The notes beneath the pieces are model-generated. The model saw nothing but the letters and a program-made list of their open reading frames with translations, was not told the DNA's origin and searched no databases. Of a stretch of 64,000 nucleotides of DNA, positions 55,654 to 64,000 are shown in pieces; positions within the stretch are counted from its first letter, which is position 1, and every line of letters starts with the position of its first letter. This stretch comes from Blastobasis lacticolella. Taxonomy: Eukaryota > Arthropoda > Insecta > Lepidoptera > Blastobasidae. The translations under genes and the position numbers were made by a program. The stretch covers positions 6,026,501 to 6,090,500 of the forward strand of contig LR990053.1 in NCBI GenBank assembly GCA_905147135.1, in the 5' to 3' direction.

Positions 55654-56650
55654 CTATAGATTTAAAAAGTATGACACCTACTACCACTACAGCTGATCAA
55701 ACAATCACGACACGATTATGAGGCGGTCAAACAAACGACATACGACAATACATTTCGACAATACGATTATTTTAACTGTTAACATCGCACGAAAAACTTT
55801 ACGCTAATTTCCATGTCACTCGCCGTTACGTAAAGACTTACTTTTCTGGATTATCCAAAGTGGACTCAATGACTATAACGTTAGAGACGATTATTGCTTG
55901 AACACTTTTCCCAAAATTCGACAATTCCACACACTGTTGTCGTCAATTGTCACTGTGAATGTGATGTCCATATTATCGCGTGATTGTGAGACACGCCGTT
56001 AAACAGTGTCATAATAGGTAGATTATTTGCCAAATATTTTAGAGTATTCCATAATCGGTACAATGGAATAAAGGCTACAATAGCTTGTATAGCTTTGGTG
56101 TTTATGTATTGAGTAATATTATAGTTGAACGTTTCAAACATCCGTTGTCAGCTATGGATAAGGAAATAGTGGAAGTTTTCATATATCTACATGAAATTGT
56201 GAAAATTAAATAACTTTTATGTAATTTCAGACTTCGTCCGCGTTGTCTACTGGACATAAACAAAATACCTATCCTCTACAAACCACTTGAAAATGAACAT
56301 TGTTATCATCTGGGATACTGAATCTAAATACAAAACAGGTGAACTGACAATTCAGGATAGGTAACAGACCCGGATGTACTTGAAGAGTTATAGAGAGTTA
56401 CATTCTACGGGGCTCGGACTTTTTTTTAAATTATTTATAATTTTCACATTTAAAAAAAAACGTATACTACTACAATTACTTAAAAACCAAAGAGGTTTGT
56501 GCCCGTAACATAGCAATAGTTTTGATAGCCATATTACCAATTCGTACCTCATTCTTACGCATATGGGGAAATGTTGTCCTACTAAGTAGGTACCTACACT
56601 ATGTACTCGAGAACTAGCTCAGTGGTACCCAATAATTTTTTCCGTGGCAC
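55654..56650. other. no gene seen
   Basis: AT-rich; no supported feature. Confidence 0.4.
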
Positions 56651-57050
56651 GTGTTACAGGTCTCAAACTTGCGTACTATTTTAAGGGAAGAGCATAAAAC
56701 CTCGAAGTTGCGGACTCCTTATAGTATCTACAAATTTATACACGGCCGAGTGTACTCCTTCATGTCCTCTCGCGTTGGGAACACTAGGAGTAAACGTCCC
56801 CAATTGGTCGCGAACTGTGCGGTTCCGAAGGAACTTTCTCCCGCGCACACTAAGGTCGTGAAATGAACTGCCTGGAGAGGTTTTCCCTGGAGAGTACAAC
56901 ATGGAGTTCTTCAAGAAAGGGGTGAAAAGGTTTTTACGGGGTCGGCAACGCGTGGGTGATGCCCCTGGTATTGCAAACGTCCATAGGCTGCGGTGACTGC
57001 TTACCATCAGGCAGGCCGTAAGCTTGTTTGCCACCTTGGTGGTTAAAAAA
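56651..57050 (+). pseudogene. LINE 3' end (NCAVPKELSPAHT family)
   Basis: NCAVPKELSPAHTKVVK ends a 71-codon frame. In another frame, gagttcttcaagaaaggggt, gaaaaggtttttacggggtc and atgcccctggtattgcaaac give the EFFKKGVKRFLRGR..VGDAPGIANV-type LINE C-terminus. The A-rich tail follows gcttgtttgccaccttggtg. Frameshifts make it inactive. Confidence 0.65.
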
Positions 57051-57099
57051 AAAGAGAGGTATAAAATTGGCAAACACTAGTCTACCTCAACGGTCAAAC

Positions 57100-57345
57100 C
57101 CAGCTCTATATCAGCTTTTACCAGCGACACAAAATGAGAGTAAAGTTTGACGTGTGTATCTGTGTGTCTGTCTGTGGCATCGTAGCTACCGAACGGATAG
57201 ACCTATTTCCTTTATTTGAATACCAGTTTAATCGGGAGTCTGCATAGATTTGTTTCATTACAATCAGTTTAGTAGTTTCGGAAATATTTGAGTACCTAAA
57301 CGTAGACTTGGTCGTAATCCGTCAGATATGTCATTCTTTCTTTGT
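57100..57345 (+). repeat. 'atcgtagctnccgaa' dispersed repeat (copy 4)
   Basis: gtgtgtctgtctgtggcatc, gtagctaccgaacggataga, then tttcattacaatcagtttag, in the family order. Confidence 0.55.
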
Positions 57346-57816
57346 GCAATCAACCTCTACCTATCACCTGGTGGTAGGAGACGATGCGGCATACCTTGTC
57401 AATATTCTTTGATCTACGTCGACTACTTTCGCTCTCCGTTCAACGTTCTGTGCGTCTGTTGTAAAATGTACCTTGAGGACACCACCTAAGCCACAATCTT
57501 GCGCCTCCCTTCCAGTGTCCACAGCAGGTCACAACGGCTCCTATACTGTCCCAATACAGCTTAAAAAGTTGGGCACACACTCAGCGCATTAATGACGGGA
57601 TCTAACCCGAAGCCGGCGTGCCGACCCGCTTGGATGTCGGATAAAAACTGTTTTAACCCCACCGTGGGCTAAGTGACCAATTAGCGGTGCAGTGTTAAAA
57701 CGAGGCGACACCGCTGGCCCGAATTTACACTCGTACAAAGAAGTATTGATGCGTGCGAAGGGGTTAAGAAGGGTAGAGGTGGCGGGATTTGCTAGTGATA
57801 TGTCCATCAGCTTGAG
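57346..57816. other. no gene seen
   Basis: 57590-57790 is GC-balanced and repeat-free; the 85-codon minus frame (57589-57846) has no motif. Confidence 0.35.
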
Positions 57817-57826
57817 AGGAAAGTAT

Positions 57827-57929
57827 CTAATAACCTGATCTGCCAAATCCTAGATCATGGTCAAGGCGGACCCCGGGCTTTCGTGCGTGTGAGCATAATC
57901 GGGACATTACGGCAAGTTTTTTTTTTTAT
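57827..57929 (+). mobile_element. SINE-A 3' fragment with perfect TSD
   Basis: About 100 bp of the 3' module, then a T-rich tail. Flanks aggaaagtat at 57817-57826 and 57930-57939 are exact 10-bp repeats. Confidence 0.82.
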
Positions 57930-58010
57930 AGGAAAGTATTTCCATCAGACTGCATTTACATTTTTACATCAGTAGTATGCGAGAAAAATGTGGTAAAGCA
58001 TACCCACAAT

Positions 58011-58247
58011 GGTCGTGTGGTGTCCGACTGAGTAGAATAGCACCAATCCCTTACACTCATGGTTGTCGGACAAGGCGCGTTTTAAAAAATCTAGTCTCCG
58101 TAGGCTGGAAAATAGGCGGCAGCGTTTTCCAATTTTTATATTTATATCTGCATCTCCAACCCAGCGGCCAAGCATGGAGATTAAGTATGGCAATAACATC
58201 CCCTTTTGTCGGAGAGGCCCTTAGTCCTGCAGTGGACTGTGATGATG
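58011..58247 (+). mobile_element. SINE-C copy with TSD
   Basis: Flanks atacccacaat (58000-58010) and atacccataat (58248-58258) differ at one base. 3' end gcccttagtcctgcagtgga, ctgtgatgatg. Confidence 0.83.
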
Positions 58248-58258
58248 ATACCCATAAT

Positions 58259-59382
58259 ACAGGTAATACTAAAATATTAGAAGAGCATTTACTGTTGCAA
58301 TTACACTGTCAATCAGTAGACTGTTGATGTGGGTGTGACGATATCCCCTGACAAGTGTGAATTTTTTTTTCTCCTAATCATCACAACTGTTGATCATCAC
58401 GGATCTTACTGGTCCTTTTCATAGTCCATGTAAAGAAAAAATAAAACCAAGGTCTAGATAATAGGACAAAGATCCACTAAAATCACTTATCTGAGGCACT
58501 GTCCAGCTCTATCACATTCTAAGGCACTGGAGCGGCACCACAAGGGGACTTGTCACAGCACAATGCAAAATGGCTTCTTTGTCTGTTGTTGTCCTTTTTA
58601 ATTCGTAACTTTTATGCGTCAAAATGATTCACTTGGATATTTTATCATTTACAAACTTAAGATTACTTTCATGTTTAATCTTATAGAGGAAAGAATAAGG
58701 GTCAATATCCCGTGGCTAAGGAAAGGGTTAAGTTTGCACAAAGGCAGTAAAATGTCAAAATCTTTTTATTGGAAGCGACCGCGACGACAAAAACAGTAAA
58801 GGGTTGAGAGCTTATTTGTGCTTGCGACTTTCAATATCAATACCGGTGGTTCGGGGAATAAGTGTCAGAGTTTTAAAAGGAGTTAGTATGAGTAAGTGCA
58901 TACTAAAATGGCAAGGAAAGAGGAAGGCATGCATGTGTCGTTAGGTCACAAAATTACTACCTAACTTCGTTGGGGAAAACACAACGTTTATGTAGTTCCA
59001 AGTTGTCATCATCATCGTCATTTATAGCTGGACATTCTGTTGGACTTGAACCATTTCCACACTAGTGAATATAGGCGTTAGGCATCCGCGTACCGAATTA
59101 TGGAGAAATTATTAATATGGATACCCCTCGGCAGAGAATGCCAAACGGCCGAAGATCCTGACGATGAGGTTGGAAGGAATCGGCAAACAATCCTGGCGTT
59201 ATCCAACAAGACCTGGAGCCTGGAGTTGGAGCTGGAGCCACGGTAAGGGTTATGAAGGAATGTGATCAGGCTTCTGCGCTCGAAATATCGTCGTTGTAGT
59301 CGTTGTGTCGTATTGTGAAAAGAATAATTTGATGTTTTCAAAGCTAGATCTCAGCGTCAACGCATGGGCATTGGGACTATTC
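58259..59382. other. no gene seen
   Basis: 59205-59235 has a cctggag/ttggagc mini-repeat. No supported ORF. Confidence 0.4.
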
Positions 59383-59393
59383 ATTTTGATATG

Positions 59394-59982
59394 AATAAAG
59401 GACAAATAGTCCGGCTAGGTAGGTCCAGTTTCGATAAAGAGGTTAATCGACGAATCCAACTCGGTTGGGCAGCGTTCGGGAAGCTACGCCACATATTTTC
59501 GTCCCAATTACCGCAGTGTCTCAAGACGAAGGTCTTTGACCAATGTGTGTTGCCAGTGATGACTTACGGATCTGAAACGTGGCCACTCACTATGGGCCTT
59601 ATAAGAAAGCTCACTGTTACCCAAAGGGCAATGGAAAGAGCTATGCTCGGAGTTTCTTTGCGCGATCGAGTCAGAAATGAGCAGATCCGCAAGCGAACCA
59701 AGGTCACCGACATAGCTCTAAGGATTGCCAGACTAAAGTGGCAGTGGGCAGGGCACATAGCTCGAAAAACAGATGGCCGATGGGGCAGTAAAGTTCTCGA
59801 GTGGCGACCACGTACCGGTAGACGCAGCGTGAGTAGGCCTCCTACAAGGTGGACCAACGACCTTGTAAGGATCGCAGGTACCAGCTGGATGCGGAAAGCA
59901 CAGGACCGGTCCTTGTGGAGATCTCTGGGGGAGGCCTATGCCCAGCAGTGGGCGTCTTCTGGCTGATATGATGATGATGATG
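59394..59982 (+). mobile_element. RTE-type LINE, 5'-truncated copy with perfect TSD
   Basis: 589 bp ending in gctgatatgatgatgatgat. The 11-bp flanks attttgatatg at 59383-59393 and 59983-59993 are exact. It is the best-preserved RTE end in the window and serves as reference for the copies at 21663, 33353, 33708 and 61010. Confidence 0.88.
59398..59966 (+). pseudogene. C-terminal end of RTE reverse transcriptase (open, lacks catalytic part)
   Basis: About 189 element-encoded residues, starting GQIVRLGRSSFDKEVNRRIQ. Next come CLKTKVFDQCVLPVMTYGSE, RAMERAMLGVSLRDRVRNEQ, IARLKWQWAGHIARKTDGRW and the end SLWRSLGEAYAQQWASSG. No frameshift or stop interrupts it. The apparent start ATG at 59364 lies in flanking DNA. 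The endonuclease and YADD parts are missing, so no activity is expected. Confidence 0.88.
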
Positions 59983-59993
59983 ATTTTGATATG

Positions 59994-61009
59994 TATAACA
60001 AAAATTAATATAGTGAAGAAAAGAGTGTTTTTATGTTAAGGTACAGTAGGCAAACAGGCAACCGGGCAACCTGAAGGAAATTGTGTTTTATTATGTAGCA
60101 GTGATAAAAATCCGAAAGTCATTTCTCCCGACCACTACACACATTAAAGAGATAGAACTGCACAGTGCACAGTAGATACCCAACTAGTAAAGTATCGTAT
60201 TAACGACCTGTTTAACCAAGAATTCCGTGTCTTTAATCGTCTCGGCGCCACTCACAAGGTAATAATTTCCATAACAACGGGCCCTCCATCAAAACTGAAC
60301 AAGATTCATTTCCGCTGAACAAAAATACAACATGAGAAAAGCAATTAGTATGCCCAGTTACACCATGGCCATGTGTCGCCATTGTCGACAAAACAATGAG
60401 TCTCTATAATAGACTCTATTGCTAGCGTAGTAAGGAGAAACAAATCTTTATGAATACAAAGAAAGTTATCATATGATTTTGTTGACAAACATAGGAATTC
60501 GTCGGATTGGATGTATACGGTTGCATTATCAGCGGTATTGCTTTAGAGTTACGGCTGATATTTGCGTAGCCGTTTCCTTTTTTGGTGTGGTGTTGTCTGG
60601 TTGTCGGGTATCTATAGAGAGCATCACCATGGGAATGACGGATTATGTTCAAAACTTAATGGCGTGCTAACAACTTTGAATGGCTCGTAAATTTAACAAA
60701 ATGCCCAGTTATTTGTAATTAGTTTTGTTCGTACGGTCGCCCAGTATAGCTGATTGTGGGTTTAGTAACGATGTAACTTCATCAACAGTTAGTTTTTTCA
60801 CAGGTTTTATGGTTGCATCTATCTAATTCGGTTATCTTTTAGTAACAAGTGTGGTAATTTTCGGCATCACCAGATGACCGTAATAACCGAAGTGAGTTTT
60901 AATAGGGTTTAACAGAAGATGTATCTATGTTAGTTTTTAAAGGGTTTAAATACTACAGGTAAATTGTAAACATTCTTTGTGTATCACCAATGTTCTGGAT
61001 ATAGCGCTC
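59994..61009. other. no gene seen
   Basis: AT-rich. Opposite frames at 60422-60670 show no motif. Confidence 0.4.
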
Positions 61010-61208
61010 AGAATTAGTAAGCTGAAGTGGTGAACCGAAGTAGAACCGTCAACCGCTGGGATAAACGAGTTCTTGAGTGGAGACCGCCAAGCGGTCACCC
61101 TACGCCCTCCGGCCAGGTGACTGATTTTAGAAGGCTGTAGGTGGTTTGACGCTCATTGAGGCAGGCCTATATCCCGCAGTAGACTAGAATAGGATTATGA
61201 CGATGATG
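61010..61208 (+). pseudogene. RTE-type LINE 3' end, old copy
   Basis: ggatatagcgctcagaatta, gtaagctgaagtgg reads DIALRISKLKW, then gagtggagaccgccaagcgg. The end is gaggcaggcctatatcccgc, agtagactag, with a gatgatgat tail. Multiple substitutions and indels. Confidence 0.72.
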
Positions 61209-61421
61209 ATAATATTGTAAATGCAAAAATAACTGTGTGTGTCTGTCCATCTGATACATTTTTTCGCCAAATTTACTTAACATATTTTAATTTCTGTACT
61301 CCTTGTGAAAAGCCTGGGCAAGACGCTAGTGTAAAATAATATTCCTAAACTGGTATAAAAAAAGGTATTATAAAATCACACGAGTAGTGTAAAAAAGACT
61401 GTAAAATGTATGCGAGGTTAG

Positions 61422-61577
61422 ACTAAAACCTCCTTTGAGTTTGCCGCCGAAAAAACGGCGAGAATTTTTTTTTCCGCGTTCCAAATTCAAATAGGACCGT
61501 TGACGTTTTAGCCGGCGGGACTGCATCTATTAGCAGGATGCGAGCAAACTGTTTAACAGCTACCGGAGTTCGTTCGG
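61422..61577. repeat. local direct repeat, copy 1 (156 bp)
   Basis: actaaaacctcctttgagtt, tgccgccgaaaaaacggcga to acagctaccggagttcgttc. About 95% like copy 2 at 61881. Contains a ccg/cgg hairpin around an A-run. Confidence 0.88.
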
Positions 61578-61589
61578 GCTGTAAACTAT

Positions 61590-61678
61590 ATTTCTGCCAA
61601 ATGTCACCAAAATCCGTTCAGTAGTGTTTGCGTGAATAAGTAACAAACATCCTACCATCCTTACTGATTAATAGGATT
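61590..61678 (-). repeat. Lep1-like 5' end, inverted
   Basis: aaaatccgttcagtagtgtt, tgcgtgaataagtaacaaac, then ttaataggat is the reverse of a Lep1 5' end; it lies between the two direct repeats. Confidence 0.5.
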
Positions 61679-61880
61679 TAAATGAATTGAATATAATCTA
61701 ACTATAGAATGTGGCGTTGTGCTTAGATGGCCTCTTCAAAATGAGCCATAGTTTGTACCTGTTTGTGCAAAGCCGTAGCGAGCCATTAGTTTATAATAAT
61801 AGTAAAATCACACGGTTTGACATTTCAAGCCAAAGATTTTCACATAACATATTCAAGCGCGCTAAATGCAAGCAAGGGCA

Positions 61881-62031
61881 ACTAAAACCTCCTTTCAGTT
61901 TGCCGCCGAAAAAACGGCAAGATATTTTTTCCGCGTTCCAAATTCAAATACGACCGTTGACGTTTTAGCCGGCGGGACATCTATTAGCAGGATGCGAGCA
62001 AACTGTTTAACAGCTACCGGAGTTCGCTCGG
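61881..62031. repeat. local direct repeat, copy 2 (151 bp)
   Basis: Same unit as 61422-61577, with a 3-nt deletion in gggac(tgc)atctatt and a 2-nt shorter T-run. Both strands are open here (103 and 76 codons) but the frame breaks in copy 1, so coding is doubtful. Confidence 0.88.
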
Positions 62032-63406
62032 TCAATGTTTGGTTTGGACAAAGTGGACACGGTAAGGTGCGGGATGGGAACCAATGTCTGAGCCGTCGAT
62101 GCTGGTGCGACAAATTAAAAAACATAAAGGAAAGATTTTGTGTCGATTTTAGTTCAAGTTTATTATTAAATTGGTAGCAATATTTGGAAAGGTATTTGTT
62201 TTGAAAATTTTAGGTTACTTTGTACCATCTACCTACTAAGCAAATGGTTAAGTACCTAGGCATCTTAAATCACTAAATTTTTTCGCTAGCCTAGGTATAT
62301 TATTTTTACTAGAAGGGCCATATAATTTCTTTTTAAAGTTATATTATAGGTAGCCCAAAAACTAACAGTTAAGTACACTTTTTCACTATAACCGAACACA
62401 AGTACTTAGGTAAAACTTTAGTTGGCCAAAATATTAACACAAACTGGGATAATTGTAAGTATCTGAGTTTTAATTCGGCTTTATTTATGATGTTTTATAG
62501 GTTAAATTATGAAATTTACAATTGATATACACGTAGTAGAGATCCCTGTTACGCATTCTACATGTTAACAAGGAAACTGTATCTTGACAGTCAAAAAATT
62601 CTGCACTAAAGTACATAAAGAAGCTTCTCAATAACAACAATTTACCTGCATAGTAGGTACATGTAGAAAACTAATTCTGATACCACAGCAGACTCCAACC
62701 GGACGTAAAAAATAGAGACACATTATTATATCAAACGGACCGAGTGACACGTACATGCTGAGAGCATGCCAGACATCCCTGTCTATCCAGCCAGCCTTTC
62801 ATGTCCATAGCGCCACGCACCGGAGGTCCCGTCCCATACTAATCACTTGTCCACACACGCCACCTTTGCCTCGCCGCGTGTGTGCACTCCTTTAAAACTT
62901 TCCACGGTTCAAATTTAGAACGACTTATGTCTCGTTTCTGACAGGCCAGTTGGGACGTTCTTCGATTTTTGAATTTTAGAGGCTAATGCAATGTTTGGTC
63001 TCCTTAGTGGTCGTGCGGACCACCGTCAGATGTTTGTTTCTATGCTGTTGCCGTTTTCTACTTTGTATTAATGTGTTGGAATGGTCTTTTCAGCGAGTAG
63101 GTAATGTGGTAGAGTGGGAACAGAAATGACACATTTTTAAGATTCCATACGAAAGGATTGCCAAAAGAACCCTATTTCTGACACCCTGTCGCCTACCTGA
63201 TTTTCAAAGGGTAGCCTGTATGTTTTTAACCATAACAGCTTTGGGAGACACTTGATTTTTTCATACCCTGTGCATTTTATGAGCCGTATTACGGCTAATC
63301 AGATCTTGAGAGCTAAAGTTTCTCATTCAAAAATTTAACATATCTCTTGTCAAATGCCGTAAATAGACCTTGTATTTTGTTATAATATCAATTTATTTAT
63401 TATCTT
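62032..63406. other. no gene seen
   Basis: AT-rich with no supported feature. Confidence 0.4.
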
Positions 63407-63505
63407 CTGTAATTATCTGATCTGTCAAATCCTAGATCATGGTCAAGGTGGACCGCGGGCCCTCGTGCGCGAGAGCACAACCAGGACATTAACGCCAAGA
63501 TGATT
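63407..63505 (+). mobile_element. SINE-A 3' fragment
   Basis: aattatctgatctgtcaaat to cattaacgccaagatgatta; about 100 bp, truncated. The attta-rich flanks make a target duplication ambiguous. Confidence 0.75.
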
Positions 63506-64000
63506 ATTTATTTGTTAATGTCCAAGTCGCCACGATTATTTATCAATTTATTTTATTTCGTAAGTAATAAATTCCGAAAACTAATTTCTTCCACTACCTC
63601 CTTACTGCACCACAAAATTGAAGGGCCGATATCACAAAAAATCAGTAAACACTCGCCCCACCCTTTTAATCAGTTCAAGCCCCCGAAATGAAATCTGGGA
63701 CGCCATTAAGGGATTAAAAATAATAACTACCCTCGATCGTGACGTCCCATTGGCCCGGTGGGAGGGCTTTATGCGGTATTGACAAATTGTGGCAGCCATT
63801 GTTATTTGATAGTGTAACCAAATGGTAGCGTACGACTGTTTGAACAGGACATAGAAATAATATACATTTTTCTAAATATTTTTGTGGGTTGAAGCTGTTG
63901 TTTTTGGTAAGAATCTCATTTGTTGTGGAGAGCTTAGCTGGTGTAAAAAGGTAAGTTGTGGCTGAATTATATTCCTAATGTATAGAGAAATGTATGAATG
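63506..64000. other. no gene seen; repeat-free island 63660-63830
   Basis: gacgccattaagggattaaa, cgtgacgtcccattggcccg includes tgacgtc and an attgg motif; could be regulatory. Confidence 0.35.

Noticed and set aside
1..64000. CRISPR arrays, rRNA genes, bacterial operons
   Set aside because: No regularly spaced short repeats, rRNA signatures or tightly packed genes; the content is clearly eukaryotic intergenic DNA.

Overview
The window looks like repeat-rich intergenic DNA from an insect, most likely a moth or butterfly. The reasons are the dense mixture of tRNA-headed SINEs, RTE-type LINE ends with GATGATGAT tails, and a Helitron-like Lep1 repeat whose ends resemble families known from Lepidoptera. 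That assignment rests on recognition, not on a database search. No host protein-coding exon could be supported anywhere.

Positions 1-about 5,870 hold a non-LTR retrotransposon (LINE) on the minus strand. ORF1 (4941-3307) carries a DUF4780-like domain. ORF2 (3338 to the left edge, 1,112 codons without a stop) carries apurinic endonuclease, reverse transcriptase and RNase H. It looks like an intact and probably young element of the R1/LOA group. Its 3' end lies outside the window.

From about 5.9 kb to 64 kb the sequence is a mosaic of short elements in AT-rich single-copy-looking DNA. I name three SINE-like families here. SINE-A is tRNA-headed (13 copies, several 5'-truncated with target-site duplications). 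SINE-B is tRNA-headed (5 copies). SINE-C is about 255 bp and shares its 3' end with RTE LINEs (11 copies). There are also truncated RTE and CR1/Jockey-like LINE ends, a TTA-flanked MITE pair, a TA-flanked MITE nested inside an RTE fragment, and Helitron-like pieces.

The most striking element is at 42093-42961. It has two apparently identical 284-bp long terminal repeats around only 301 bp. The interior has a primer binding site fitting the 3' end of tRNA-Trp and a polypurine tract, and the whole is flanked by GAAG duplications. This is a non-autonomous TRIM-type LTR retrotransposon, probably inserted recently.

Short CG-rich blocks (for example 30185-30330 with three ATTGG boxes) and clustered ATCGATTA motifs (18720-18775) may be regulatory, but this is inference. 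The mobile parts fit together: the RTE LINE probably supplies the machinery for SINE-C, and nested insertions give a relative order of events.
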